Of a stretch of 64,000 nucleotides of DNA, positions 1 through 12,484 are shown one piece after another (position 1 is the first letter of the stretch; every line of letters begins with the position of its first letter). The stretch comes from Plicaturopsis crispa FD-325 SS-3 (Eukaryota; Basidiomycota; Agaricomycetes; Amylocorticiales; Amylocorticiaceae), in NCBI GenBank assembly GCA_000827205.1, contig KN832568.1:193300-257299 (forward strand), written 5' to 3'. Below the pieces are notes generated by a model that saw nothing but the letters and a program-made list of their open reading frames with translations, made no database searches and was not told the origin of the DNA. The translations under genes were made by a program, and so were the position numbers.

Positions 1-2028
1 GCTGTCCACGCGTCTCCCCACTACTCGACGACGCGCAGGCACTCTTTGTATGGCGTGGAGGACCGTATTATCATCGATCCTGGGTCGCGGATATGGAAAG
101 TAGGCTTCAGTGGTGAAGGCCGGCCGCGGGACGTCTTTTGTCCCGATCGTAAGGCCGGTGCAGCTCTATGGCGACTTGGAAGAGCGTCCGACCAGGTGGA
201 GAGGGCAGAGGAGGATAGACTGCTAGCGGTGAAATTGGAGAAATACCTAAGGGCCGTGTTCCATGAGTGAGTCGCGTAATTTTAGTACTGCAGAGAGATA
301 TCGACGACCGTTTTACTTATGTAGATCGCTGTTGACCGTGCCCAATTCACGGAAAATTATCCTGGTGGAGCATCCACTTCTTCCGTTGTATATTAAGGAG
401 ATATTTGCCCGAATTCTTTTTGACAATCTACAGGTACGGAGACCTTGCTTGTCGCACAAACGCATACTTACTAATGGGTTGCAGGTGCCGTCCATATCGT
501 TTGCATGCAGCCACCTGCTTTCTCTGCTAGCTGTTGGCAGAATCACGGGTCTAGTTCTCGATAGTGGACACTTAGAATCCACCGCCCTTCCCGTAAGCAA
601 CATATTATCTGGGGAAAACAGCGCGCAATAATCTAAACAGTGGTTCCTGGTAGATATTTGCAGCCCGCCCTATATTCCCGCAACTACGAACCACTCCACT
701 AGCAGGCTCCCGGTTGACTTCACATATCCGCGCTCTCCTTTTACTCTTCGGCACTTATCTCCCCCCTCCGACCTCACTCAGTGCCGCGGCCAATATCCCT
801 GCCGCCAACCGCTCCACCCGCGTCCCCGAAGAAATCCTTTCCGACCCCGTCATCGAAGAAATCAAAACGCGATGCTGCTTCGTCGGCGATGTCATGGAGT
901 CCATGCACGACACACGCGCCGCCTCCCCCTCGGATGAGTCCACCGAGTTTGATGTGCCGCCCAGCGATAGCACGGTATCCGAATCTGAGTTCTCGCATAC
1001 CTCCATGAGCCGCGACAGTACCATATCGTCCTCCCAGCGGGCGTCATCGGAGTTCTCCTCAGTCGCCGCGCACCCCCAGATGGCTGGTGCGGGGATTGAC
1101 CAGCGCCGGCATAATCGGCTTCAGGTCCTCGCTACCATGTATACGCGACATTCCACCGCAACCGACCTACATATGCGCGTCGTGCCGCCTGTTGCGCAGC
1201 AAACCGGTACAGGGCGAGGTACGCTCATAATTCCCGGCTGGATTCGAGAACGGGCAGCCGAGGTATTGTTTGAGGGTGGTGACGTCGACGAGAGCAGCGT
1301 GGCGGAAGTCATTCTGGATGCCTTGCTCAAGGTAACCGCACTTTGCGACGGTGTACAATTGCGATTACTTACACATTCCCCCAGGTACCCGTGGATCTAC
1401 GAAAAATACTAGCATCCTCTATCCTTGTAGTCGGGGGCACCTCAATGCTGCCAGGATTCATCCCGCGCCTTCATGCAGAAATTCTGAGGGCAATAGCTCC
1501 CCCTCTCTCGACTCGTCAACCCGTGCGGCCAGATAGACCGTCCCCACCTCAATATGACCGATACGGCCCCTTACGCCCCCTGATACCCTACTTCGCCATT
1601 CTAAATAACCCTTCTCCGCCACCTCCGGCCTCCGCGAGAGCAGCTGCAAACGCCGGGAAAGCACCCGCGTTCACGCCAGCGACTCTGCCGTGGGTCGGGG
1701 GCTCGCTCGCAGGGTAAGCACTCCTTCCAGCCCAACGCACCCTCCACTCTTTCTGACTTTATTCCTGTTCTACCTCATCTGTAGATCGATGAAAACCGGT
1801 GGTGTAGAGGTGCCGCGGGAGAAATGGGACGAGGCGGATCCGAGCGCCCGCGACCCCGATATGAGCGTGGACATCTCGTCCGCCGAGTCCGCATCGAGAG
1901 ACGTGTTGCCGGATTGGACGAGGACGCCCTTGCCGGTGGGTGCGCCGTCTGTGGCAGCAGCAGCAACGGCAACGGGCGCGCACATCGCTGTGACTGCTCC
2001 GTCTCCGCAAGCGAGGGTGGGTGCGTAG
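1..2028 (+). CDS. ARP10: Actin-related protein 10-like dynactin subunit, 5' partial
   Basis: Arp10/Arp11 caps the pointed end of the Arp1 filament in dynactin, the cytoplasmic cofactor of dynein. The reading frame is already open at base 1, so the N-terminus lies outside the window. Exons that join in frame are 1-266, 325-433, 485-592, 654-1331, 1385-1713 and 1785-2028. Actin-fold signatures are visible: a first phosphate-loop-like strand (IIIDPGSRIWKVGFSGE), the segment ILVEHPLLP, VLDSGHLESTALP before the fourth exon, and SILVVGGTSMLPGF near the C-terminus. A Ser-rich stretch in exon 4 (about 900-1110) interrupts the fold and is typical of divergent Arps. The family (actin-like) is clear; Arp10 rather than another divergent Arp is inferred from the poor conservation and length. 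Confidence 0.85.
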
Positions 2029-2459
2029 TTGGGTGGTTCGTGTATACGTACGTATGCTCCATGCGAACGCGATGTAGTACGCCATCTCGCGTTGCCAGCA
2101 CGACTGTGCCTCATAATTCGTGCGCATGCTCGATGATCCTCATTGCAGAAGCCCCACAATGTACACATGGTGAGGAAGGTCCATTTACAACCCTACATAT
2201 GTAAATATGCACATGCGAGATGCGAGGCGGTCGGAGTCGAGTGACCATGAGTACAGCGTTCTATGTACGAGAGATAAGTAATTAAACAGAAATTACACAG
2301 ACAAAAGTCTAGCTGCAGTGTTAGTTGTCCTGAAATCCACAATAACCGTTAACAGGGACATGGGATGGATAGATAAAAATGAGGGCGAATATGCATGGTG
2401 GATAAACGAACGTGTCGCTAGTAGTAGTAGTAGGAGAGTGGATGGGTGGGCGCAAATGC
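2029..2459. other. Convergent 3' intergenic gap
   Basis: The gap lies between two genes that converge here (ARP10-like on +, PX-PB1 on -). It must hold both 3' UTRs and polyadenylation signals. I see no reading frame with family resemblance and no RNA gene. Confidence 0.6.
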
Positions 2460-4898
2460 CTAATGCCGAATATCAAAGATACGCAGCGTCAACTTCCCAG
2501 AGCACGTCGACTTAACACTCTCCCACTCGCTCTGGCTCTCGATAACCTCCATCTGTATCGCCTGCGACGAAAGCATCGACGACAACGACTGCGACCTATA
2601 CCTCCCCGTCGTCGCGTTGTGCTTCTCATCCCCCGGGAGGAGGAGCACGAGCCCAAAGTTCTCGTCCAGCGGCACACCCTCCTGCACCACGAACTTCTCG
2701 TGCAGCTTCCCGCGCATCTCCTTCAGCGTGGTGGTGCGCGGCACGCGCAGCATGACGATCAAATTGCTGAGCGCGGCTTTGACTGTGAGCGTGCCGTCCG
2801 GGGAGGAGGGCGAGATCATGGACTCGGGGTAAAAGGAGGAGTCGGTGGTGCCGATGGTGGAGATGGACGCGCGGTTCGAGAAGAGGGAGGGGAGGTAGTC
2901 GGAGTCGCTGTTCAGCGAGGACGGGAGGAGGTGGCGGCCGAGTGGCGGCTCGGGGCGATTGTGGATGATGGAATGGCGGTCTGACTCGGTTAGTGCATCT
3001 GCGCACTGCGTCAGCCGTTGTAAGAAACAAGGATACGGACGAGGGGTCTTACCGGTATCGAAGTACGCGTCCAGCAGGTCGTACTCTGGGTCGACCCACT
3101 CCTCTTCCTGGACGGAGGAGGGACGAGGGCGCCCGGGCCGGCTGCCCGCGGAGAACGAGCGCCGGAGGTTCGAATTAATAAACGAGGGTGTGAAGTGCGC
3201 GGAATGGTCCAGTCTTGGGATGATCGCGTCCTCCGAGCACTCGGTCATGAACGACGCGAGGCTAGCCATGGAGGTCTGTGGTCGGACGGCGCGCGAAGTG
3301 TCTATAGACGGTGTGGTCCCTAGGGTGACGTTCAGGTCGTCCAGGTAATCAGGGATGGAGACTTCTGAAGTTGTGGTCTGCCAGGATTGTCGATTTCCTA
3401 CCGAAACTGCATTAGAATCGTAACGTCTATTCGCAATTGAAAGCTGTACTTACTGATTGACCGAGGATGGTCAGTAATAGACCCCGAGTCCTCGTCCTCA
3501 TTTGCTCTAGTCGGTGTCGAGGTCATGAACACACGACCATTCCTATTTGCCCGTGCTTCTCCACTAGAATGCGCTCGGGTCCGACGAGCAGGCGGTCCAT
3601 AGTAGTCCTGCGAGAACGTCTTCACATCCCGCGGGGCTATAAGCTCAGCATCTTCAGGGAGAGACTGCAGTCCCCGCACGCTCGCAGATTCGGGATTGTG
3701 CCCAAACACAATAGGAATCTCGTCCGTGATGATCACTGGCGCCTCCGTAGATTGGGAGTCGGCGGTCCTGGGTCTGGACACGGTCTCCCGGCTACCCCGG
3801 GACAGGAAGTAGTGAGTGGAACTAGACGAGGCAGTCGGAGCAGATGAAGAGGTTGGTGTGTTGTTGTTTAGGCTCCTGTACAGCATAGGAACCGACCCAG
3901 AACTGGCTTCTGAGCCTTGGCGCGGTCGGATACGATTTGTCCTCGTGGGGGACCGGGGGGACTGGAGGCTGGAGGATGGCGAAGAGAGAATGGGGCTCGG
4001 GGGAAGGTCAGAGAAGGAGGTGGTGACGTTGGGGCTGGACGACGAGGCGAAGTACGACGAGAAAATACTGCTGGACACAGAGTTTCGTGGCTTTTCACGG
4101 ACCTGGTTTCGCTGTTTCTTCGCGAGGTCAAAGTCCCTCCTCCAGTATCCAAAGAAATCCGTCACGATCCGACTCGCTCTAAGCTCTTGGACGAGCGTTG
4201 GAACCTCCTCCTTGAACAGCCCATCAACAAGCGCCTGAATCTCCCGCTGACGCTGGTCGATAGTCGCCTGACTAGCCCGGAACAGCGTCCCCTTCTTCGT
4301 CAGCGCGGGCACGAGCTCGTGTATATCCTGGGCGATGGAGTTGGGGTCGGGTCCGGGGGGCAGCGATTCCCACGACGACGCCCTATCCGATTGGATGTAC
4401 ACGCCGTTTTTCTTGATCCCCTTCCCAGCGGCGAGGCGGCTGCGCTTCTCCCGTGACATGCGCCTGTACTCCAACTCTAAAGTGTCCTGAAACCACAGCC
4501 AGTCTTCCCAGCGTCTCCACACTTCGTATTCGCTATGCGAACTCTTCGAAGAGACGGAGCCGCTGTCCTCTTTCACAGGGCATATGCGCATGCCGTAGCT
4601 GAAGCTGCCCCCTGAGGACAATTGTGCGCTTAAGCATGCGATGGCCCTCCTCAGGATGTTACAAACGCACCTAGCTTGGTTGGCGACAACATCTCCACGT
4701 AAAAGCGAGGGGGTGCGGTCCGATAGACAGCCCTTTTCCATGCCTATGATATTGTTCAGCTTTCAGAAACGGTAGTAAGGACGACGACTCACGTCTGGAG
4801 ATATAGGTCCTCCATCGGGAGTTCCAGCACCATACTATACAGGCATAAGCTCGAGTCTTGACGAGTCAATGATATAGCGAACATACCGGGGCATCCAT
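2460..4898 (-). CDS. PX-PB1 domain scaffold protein
   Basis: The predicted protein has about 725 residues with a PX domain near the N-terminus and a PB1 domain at the C-terminus. The start is a 12-base first exon (4887-4898), then exon 4793-4834, then an exon from 4743 that opens the PX domain (PPRFYVEMLSPTKL), followed by EYEVWRRWEDWLWFQDTLELEY, the usual PX strand-helix junction. PX domains bind phosphoinositides on endosomal or vacuolar membranes. A long Ser/Pro-rich linker follows (about residues 220-430). The last 100 residues read as PB1: a lysine-bearing first strand (TVKAALSNLIVMLRV), then TLKEMRGKLHEKF and a closing strand GKLTLRIFD. PX plus PB1 recalls p40phox and Bem1, but no SH3 domain is visible. 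The role is inferred as a membrane-tethered scaffold; the partner is unknown. Confidence 0.8.
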
Positions 4899-6114
4899 GG
4901 CTACGAGTGCTGACTGACTGCAGAAATCACTGGCAGGGCTGGTAAGGATGTTGGGGTGACGGTCCCTGGAGGCTAAGCAGAGAGTGTCGAGGTGGAAGTC
5001 GAGAGAGCTTTGGCGCTGCTACTCAGGCCAACGCTATATCAAGGAGGGGGGTGATAAGCCGACGTGAGCATACGATCGCACATCCCGAGAGGGGAAATTA
5101 AGGGTAGCACAGGGGCCGAAAATAACACGAAAAAACTAGGCATGATGAGGATCTCGCTGTACCGAGATAAGGACACACGGTACACATGGTACGCTCCGAA
5201 CCGGTCAGAAACATACAGAGCATGGCACACTCACCGGTAATTTTGAGCGTCCGTTCGAGAAAAGTGGAGACGGAGGCGAGGATGGGAGGTGTACGGAATT
5301 AAGAGCTTGGGACATTCCATTCACGGGCGGCGTCGCTTTTGTATGGCTGTATGTGAGATTTCTGCATCGCGACCCGAGAACAAAAAGACAGGATATCACA
5401 TCACGTGATCGGGACCTCGAGGCTTTGATGGAAATGAAATCCCGGAGCCATTTATCTGATAATTCGAGTTGCTGCGCCGGGTACCCGATAAATGCGAAAA
5501 AAAATAGAGAAAAAATACTAAACAAGCAGTAAAATATTCTGTCAGTTGGTGTTGTCCTTGGAAGGTGCAAAACAAAAATTAAATAACGCACGATCGACGG
5601 GAGCAAATTGTGTGAACCACCCATCAGGCGCTAAGTGACTCGGTTCAATCGCGTGCGTCCATCACGGAGACAATCACAAGCCTGGATTGAGGCACGGGTG
5701 ACGCGACTTGACGCGACGCGCCGCAAAAGTCTGCAGTACATAATCCCGTTAGTCTAACGGCGGCTTCATGGCCAAGAAATCACTTACAACTAGCATCGAA
5801 GCAGAGTCCAAGAGGGCCAAGTACCAACGTGGGGGTCAAACGAGCAAGCGCAACTATGCGGGGAGCTGCTACGCCTTATCGACATGGCCACATGCATGCG
5901 GCTGAGATTGGAGTATGGCACCGCGCGACCCGAAAGGTGATTCCAGACTATTCTGGATGGGCAGGGCTGCCAGAGGTGACAGCTGGAGAGTTGCGAAACG
6001 ACAGAGGTGTGAACGTTAGTGGGCTGTTTGGTACAATTGGGGTTGTCAGAATATTAAATACACATACGCATAGTAGTACACGAGCAGCCAGATCCCTCCT
6101 TGATCAAGCTGCGA
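4899..6114. other. Intergenic region, promoter of the PX-PB1 gene
   Basis: This 1.2-kb stretch holds the 5' region of the PX-PB1 gene and the 3' flank of the next minus-strand gene. Reading frames here (for example 5205-5624 on -) have no family resemblance and no splice support. A tRNA-like string near 5745-5765 lacks the T-arm and acceptor pairing, so I call no RNA gene. Confidence 0.5.
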
Positions 6115-7731
6115 TCAATCATCTGCAATGGCCAGGACCCGACGCACAGCTTCCTCCTCCCTCTCCCTCGCTCTAATCCTCCCCTCCTTGAGCCTTTCCA
6201 GCCCGCTCTTAATGCTCTTCATGTGCACCTCCACCGGAATGCGCGAGCCCACGAGCTCCGGCGCCGCGACGCGCTCGCGCAGGTCCTCCATGTCCTCGCT
6301 CATCGCGCGCAGCGTCTGCAGCGCCGACACCACATGCACCAGCGCCTGCTTGCGGTAGCTGCCCAGGTTCCTCAGCAGGAACAGGTTCTGGTCGTGCCCG
6401 CGGACCTTGCGGCGGTTCCCCCCGAGCTTCGTCCACAGCTCCGCGAGGAGCTCGCTTTGCGCGCGCGAGAGCGTGGAGTCTTCGCGCGAGACGAGCTCGT
6501 GCAGCGTCGATAGGCGTTCTTCTAGTTTCTCGAGATTGCTGAGTGAGACCTCTGCTTCGAGGATGAGGCGGTGCATGGACCCGGAGAGGATGTCCATTGC
6601 GTGGGAGAATGTCTCCGTGACGGTTTGCACGGAAGAAGGAGAAGAGGGGAATGGCCACAGGGACCGCATGATCGAGGGTGAATGGGACGCAGCGCCGATT
6701 GTATTCAGTGCGTAGTCGTTAACGGCCATAACTCTGAAAAGCACCGATAAGCTATCATTTAATTAATGAACGAGTGTTTTGTTTCCGTTGACGCACCTGT
6801 CGACGGCCCCTCCGATCTTTGAGCTCAGTTTCTGAAGACCCGCGCCCGTCCGCTTCGCGTCCTCCACAAATTCGGCCAGTGTGTCCGCAATCAGGTCTTT
6901 GCTCGTAAGGTCGCTCACGCGGATAACCGTCGCGAGGTCCGTCGTCGCCATCTCAGCCTTCTTGATATCCAGTGCCAGCCCATTGCCGCCCGCCGTATCG
7001 TCCAGCAGCTGCTCGAACGTCTTGCTCTGGACCTCGACGAGTGCAGGGTAGTCGGCCCACCGCGGTGGACCGTGCGCGCTGCCCGGGTGCGGCGGACCGA
7101 GACACATGGTGGTGCTCGATATCCCGGGGATGACGCAGAGGGGCGCGAAGGCGGCGCGGATCGTGTGGGACAGGCGGCCCACGATAAGGAAAAGGAGATA
7201 AACGAAAAGCAGGACGGAGAGCGGGCGGCGGAGTAGTTGTATGGACGTGCTGACCACATCGGCGACGTACCGAGCAGTGAAGGAGGTGGCGCTCTTCACT
7301 GCCTGGCGAACATGCGCGTCTACTATGGCGTCCTGGGACACAGGTACAGGCTCGTCGCGCTCGGACGAGGAATCCCGACGCGCCGCGGTCTTGCGTCGTC
7401 TGGTTCTCGGTGGTGCCATGATTTGCCTCCTGGGTGACGTAGCAATGTATTGTACTACTCTGGTGGCAGGCTTGCGTGGCGAGGACCGGGACGACGAGCG
7501 CAACGACTCGGCCGGGCTGTCTGAACGCGACACCGTCTCCTTGCTCCTACGTCCTGTTCGAGATGAGCTTTCCCCAACTTGGGATCTCCCTTCACTGCTC
7601 CGCGACGCTCTCAACTCATCACCAACGTCTTCCCATACGTCGTCGTCGGATGACTTCGCCTAGAATGAGACCGTTCTGATACTTCGTCGCCAATGAAACG
7701 AGCTAGTGCTCACCTTCGTGAATTCGGCCAT
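6115..7731 (-). CDS. Unrecognised single-pass membrane protein
   Basis: I do not recognise this family. Exon 1 is only 18 bases (7714-7731, MAEFTK); exon 2 resumes with an acidic run (SSDDDVWED) and a further intron lies near 6737-6795, giving about 500 residues. The N-terminal 130 residues are Ser/Arg-rich and basic, as for a nuclear or cytosolic tail. One hydrophobic segment (LSVLLFVYLLFLIVGRL, about residues 152-170) is followed by about 320 residues predicted largely helical, with acidic and heptad-like patches (TLHELVSREDSTLSRAQSELL). The architecture suits an ER or nuclear-envelope anchored protein, which is inference only. Both halves splice in frame, supporting one intact gene. Confidence 0.65.
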
Positions 7732-8098
7732 CTTTCGTGCAAGATACGAGTGCTAATCGTGGTTTTATAGGCATCCAACGCGTATAGAAACGTTGAAAGT
7801 GGGCCGCAATGGTGTGGAAAGTGCAAGGTAAAGAGCAAGTTTAGAAAACGCGCCTCGGTGACCTGCTCGGTGAGGTCAGTGAAACCCACGTGGAAAAATA
7901 GGGGCTTCTCTCGGAGGCACGAAAGCCGCAGAGACAGATTGAACATGTAGATATACGAGGGGCTCAGTACTGAGTAAACGTTCACTGATTGCTATTGTAG
8001 CATGGGATAGCGTTGGGGCAGAAAGCATCACTGTAAGGAGGCTTACATTCTAGAAGTATATAAATACTATGTTTCTACCGCAACATACAGTCCCTTCT
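7732..8098. other. Intergenic region upstream of the membrane-protein gene
   Basis: The gap contains the promoter of the preceding minus-strand gene and the 3' end of the carrier gene. I see no further feature. Confidence 0.5.
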
Positions 8099-9408
8099 TC
8101 AAGACGATCTCGACAGCCTGGCAAACAGCACCATGATCGCGAGCGCATAATGCTCGAACTGGTCCTTCGACATGAATAGAAGCGCTTGCGACAAAACGGC
8201 TTTGGTAATTTGAGCGCCCATGCCCTGTTAACAGGTTTAGCACCTAGTACGGAAAAGCAATGCACTAATAGACTGACCTGATACCAGCCAACAAAGCCAT
8301 CCCGTTTCCACACCCGTGCGAGAATATCGAGCGCGCCTACGTGCTTGAATTTATCGGTGTGATGAGGCTGGTTGTGGTGCGGGATCTCGTGGTGCTCCAC
8401 GACAGCCTCCTCCGCGTCGGCGGACCGTGCCTGAATCCGCACCTTCGCCATGATGTACGGGTACGTGACCTACCACCGCGTCAGCCTTGTGCATACGCTC
8501 AGTAAGCAATAGAACGTACAATGGTAGCCAGCGTCTTGCTGAGCGCGCCGACGACAAACGAGAGCCCCGGGGTGAGCTTATCGTTCGAGCCCGCCTTCGT
8601 CTTGGCGAGGAGGATGATGCTCTTGACGCGCTCGTACATACCGTACGTGATCGCAGGGTTCACGGTGAGCACGAGCCCGGGCTTAATGCCGAGCCACAGC
8701 CCCGTGACGCCCTCCTCGCGAATGATCTCGCGCGCGACGCCGAGGAAGGAGTCGTCCACAGGCTCGCCGTCGTCGTTGTCGTCCGCGCCGGACCGCCCGA
8801 CCTGCTGGCGCGTGGCGATGACGGAGACGGGGATGGTGAATATCTGCGCGAGGGCACCCGCTACGGCGCCAAGCAGCAGTTCGGCCGCGGTGGAGAGGGC
8901 GGGGATTTTCGAGCCGGGTGGGAGCTTGGATGTTAACCGCTTGATGTACGAGTTCCGCACGAAGGAGTAGAAGAAGAAGTATGCGTATTCTGCACGATAG
9001 CTGTCAGCGGATACAAAACTGCGAAGAGGTGGAACGCACGCATAGAGAAAGTGTTGAGCATGGTTGCTGCAAATCCACGGTAGAATCCGGGAACGCCCTC
9101 CTCCTTCAAAATCCTGAGCAGCACCGTCAGCATCGACGACGGTGGGGCCTTGCCTTTACCCTTCGCATCGGATGTAGCAGCCTGTATCCGTGTCTTTGCG
9201 CTACAGAGTCATGAGCAGCGTTTCATGGGAACACTCGTCGACAACGTACACATCGAGAGGGTATACGACACTGGCTCGAGTTCAGCTTCATCATTAACGG
9301 CCACAGAAACTCGTAGGCTTACGCGTTAGCGAAACAACCACCCAGCGCTCCAGCCAAAGCTGCTCCGAACGGCGTCAGTGGTGCCACCGCTTTCGACTGG
9401 GCTGCCAT
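8099..9408 (-). CDS. ANT1: Peroxisomal adenine nucleotide carrier (mitochondrial carrier family)
   Basis: This is a six-helix SLC25-type carrier. Ant1/PMP47 proteins exchange cytosolic ATP for AMP across the peroxisomal membrane to feed fatty-acid activation. Five short introns splice in frame. Start ATG at 9408 (MAAQSKAVAPLTPFGAA). The first carrier repeat shows the signature YPLDVAKTRIQ created across an intron, the second has FTIPVSVIATRQQ, and the third VTYPYIMAKVRIQ. Other family marks are GFYRGFAATMLNTFSM, YFFFYSFVR and GWYQGMGAQITKAVLSQALLF near the C-terminus. An acidic insert (GADDNDDGEPVDD) sits in the second repeat loop. PMP47-type is chosen over a mitochondrial carrier because of the third-repeat TYPYI motif and the YFFFYSFVR helix. 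The next gene is divergent. Confidence 0.87.
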
Positions 9409-9610
9409 AGCGAGGTATACAGCAGGTATACAGAGAGAGACAAGATAGAAATACAGCCAACGACGTCGGGCCAAGATGTAAGGGGCCGGCTACGCGACTT
9501 CCCCGGACCCCAACGGGTCCAAATTCGGTGTCACATGAAATTCAGCTGGAGATCACCAGACTTTGGCCCTCGATCTCAACAAACACAAACAACGCCTACG
9601 ACCGCCGCTC
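9409..9610. promoter_or_regulatory. Short divergent promoter between carrier and methyltransferase
   Basis: About 200 bases separate two divergent start codons, so both promoters must share it. No specific factor site is claimed. The methyltransferase start is not certain, so part of this span could be coding. Confidence 0.45.
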
Positions 9611-10676
9611 ATGGTTCTCCACGACCATTCGGTTCCGAATTTCCCTCAAAATCTCGCGATTCGCCCATCGGATATTGATCCCCAATTCATTAATGGCACA
9701 AAGTATGCCAGGTCTTTTGGATTTGAAGGACAACAAGAATCAATCGGGAAATACGGGATTGCTGGACGAGTGTGGTAAGGAAGTGTATCTATGTTGTTCA
9801 CTTAGTACCTTACGCTGCATATTTTTCAAAGGGAGGCAGCGTATGCTCTAACTACTTACCTGGATAGACATGGCACTCTCGATTTTGACCCTCCTTTCAT
9901 TCCGGACTGTAACGAATTGGAACACCAGTCTTTCAGAATCATAGAGCTTGGCTCCGGCACGGGAATAGTGAGCGCTCTCATGGGCGAGACTATCGCGCGT
10001 CCACAGCGCGATGTCATATTTGCGACAGATCTCCCTGAAGTCTGTCCTCTCATCGAACACAATTTACGCGATTTGGATCGCGATGTCGTCCGCGTGAGGC
10101 CGTTATCCTGGGGAAATCACGAACACGCCTTGAACATCCTGGACGAGCTACAAAAGTCCGGGTTGGAACAAGGCATCAGCCACATTATCTGCAGTGATCT
10201 CGTAAGTCCCCCACAGCTCCTACCTCGATCCCCGTTAATTGTCCGTTCGGCAGGTGTATTTCCCTGAACTGCTCGGGCCACTGCTACGTTCCCTGATACA
10301 GCTTTCGTCTCCGCCTTTCGCCCTCTCTGAGCCTGTGACGGTCGTGATATCTTACAAGGTGCGCAGCCTCGCAAAAGAAACGCCCTTCTGGTCTGCCTTC
10401 GGGACATGGTTCACGTTCTCGCCCGTACTGGCGAAACTACGCGACGGACCGCATAGAGATCGCTGGGAGCGTTTTGGGTCTAAACTAGAGGGCCCCGTAT
10501 ATGTGTTTGTGGCACGTAGGAGACCCGAGTCGTTTGTGTGGAGTGTTCCGGCAGATGACTGGGAATTACTGCAGGGATGCGGGTCGCGAGCTGGATATGA
10601 CACTTTCGAGACTCTTATGCTGTTGTCTGTGATGGAGGAAGATGATGACGATGACGACAACGAAGTGCAAACATAA
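9611..10676 (+). CDS. METTL21/EFM6-type protein-lysine N-methyltransferase
   Basis: The seven-beta-strand methyltransferase transfers methyl from S-adenosylmethionine to a protein lysine; yeast EFM6 acts on elongation factor eEF1A. Exons join in frame at 9775/9836 and 10201/10254. The SAM-binding motif I is IIELGSGTGIVSALMGE, preceded by GRVWEAAYALTTYL, the usual family lead-in (G-x-V-W-x-x-A). The motif IV region is SDLVYFPELLGPLL, created across the second intron, which matches the DLVYxPE pattern of the METTL21 group. The C-terminus is a run of Asp (about 10640-10665). The start is the first in-frame ATG after a stop at 9536. The substrate cannot be read from sequence. Its 3' end overlaps the open frame of the convergent arrestin-like gene. 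Confidence 0.82.
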
Positions 10677-12484
10677 ACAACAAATAATAACGGTGAGTGG
10701 GACACCATAAAACGTCAAACATAAGCCTAATATACACGTATCGCAGGATGAAACCCCATATCTGCCGTCAAAGTCCTGGTCCCGCCCCGGCACCAGTGTG
10801 GTGGTAGAATCTGCCAAGATTGTCAACCACCGACATGATTCGAGAATAATAGCGGCAAACCTTTGATTCCCATTCTCCAAAAGCCCCATCGCCTTATTGT
10901 AGTCTCCGCCCTGCGGGTGCACATACCCCGGCGGGGCATACGACCGCGCAGTTATGCCTGCCGCCGGCGCAGTAACGAGCGTCATCGGCGTGCTCGACAA
11001 CTCAGCCGTCGTCGGCGTGCTTGGTGCGAATCCCGGCGCGTCAAAGGCGAGCAGGTCCACCGTGTACTGCATCCCCGCCAAACAGATGTCAGGTCCGAAC
11101 ACAGCGTAGACAAAACAGGAAGGCGCACGCACACGAACTGCGAACCGGGGGAACACGAAACTCGGCTTCAGCGTGCGCGGGACGTCGATCTCGCCCTGCA
11201 GCGTGCGTTTCCCGGCCTCCGCCATGCCCTCGCTCGCGGGCCAGAACGCCGCGCGGCCCATGCTTTCCTTGAAGAAGTTGTTGGAGCGGCGGACGGTGGT
11301 CTCGGTGCTGGCGTCGGAGCCGAATGCGAGCGAGCGCACGAGGTAGAGCCGGATGGACGATGATTTGGAGAGGAGGTCTAGCGCTTCGTCGTCGGTGCTG
11401 GATAGCGTCATGGTGAGCGGTATTGGGGACGCGAGCGCATACTTTAGCTGGTAATGGTAAGGATTTGAAATTGTTCGGATAAGGGTGAGGGCAACGTATT
11501 AGAACGTACTGGGGTTGCAATAGCTAGCTATAATATGGTTACACAATCAAATGAGTTTTGGGGCAGTAGCGCGCGCGAAAAGGGGGAGGCACGAACGCGG
11601 CACTCGATCTCGACCGTCCGTTTCTCAAACAGTGTACCTGTGATGCGTATCTGAGGCAGTTCATTCCATCCCTCCGGATCCCCTTCTGGGCCAAATAGCG
11701 ATAGACCCTCCTTGTATGCTTTCTGTCGCAACGGTGACGGCGGGGGAGCGCGAGAGACTGGCTGGTACCCAAATGTCGCAGCAAGTCTACAATATTGTCA
11801 ACATGTTCTGCCCGTGCACACATAATAAGGATCGTGCATACGTTTGGTTAACCTTGAGCGCTGGGCGCTTTATGGTCGCCACTATACGGTAATCGATATA
11901 GGCGGGCGAGGCACGTTCGGAGAAGGTAGGTGGTAACGCGAAAGTCACAGGCGGCGAGCCCTTCTTCTCCACGAGCGTTGTCTCCCGGGGTAATGTGAGT
12001 GAGAATGGCCAGGAGAAGTGCCCTTTGAGCTTCGAGCTGGAAGGAGAAGAAGTCTCTCCAGGTATGCCCATCGAGGGGGTCCAGAGGTCCTCGCTGATCT
12101 CGAGGAATACCTCTTCCTCTTGCCCGACGGAGGTCGTTCCCCCCTTGACCTGTCCGGCGAGAAAGAAACGTGAGCACCATGGAGAGGGGCGTAGTCTGGT
12201 GCTGCGTTGAAGATGTAACTCACCGTGATCGTGACACCCTTCACTTTCTCCGCGCTCTCGAGGTCGAGCTCGACGCGTCCGCTGACGACGTCGCCCTCCA
12301 CGAAGACAGGCGCGACTTTCTCGTTCGGCGCGCGGCTCTTCACGTACATCGTGCACCACCGCTTCTGCGTCTTGCTGTTCTCGAGTGCGCATACGTACTC
12401 GGAGCGCTGGGCGGAGGATATGCTAGGCCTGCCGGTGGAGGAGCCCGAGGGCGCTGCAGAATATTCGGGTAGCGCTTCAGCCAT
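10566..12484 (-). CDS. Arrestin-like protein, copy 1
   Basis: The protein has an arrestin fold, the class that links plasma-membrane cargo to ubiquitin ligases for endocytosis in fungi. Start ATG at 12484 (MAEALPEYSAAPSG). Arrestin-N marks are VFVEGDVVSGRVELDL, then VFLEISEDLW and KLKGHFSWPFSLTLPRE; the C half has LPLTMTLSSTDDEALDLL. At least three short introns splice in frame, and the same junctions recur in the paralogue at 21.8-23.5 kb, which supports the model. No PPxY motif for a HECT ligase was seen. The C-terminal end is uncertain: the frame stays open to 10566 and would overlap the methyltransferase by about 110 bases, so an unseen intron or earlier stop is possible. Confidence 0.8.

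Noticed and set aside
5205-5624. Minus-strand frame of 139 residues
   Set aside because: Phe/Leu-rich translation from AT-rich sequence, no signal peptide or family pattern.
5735-5800. tRNA-like string
   Set aside because: A short inverted pair is present, but no T-arm consensus or acceptor stem pairing could be found.
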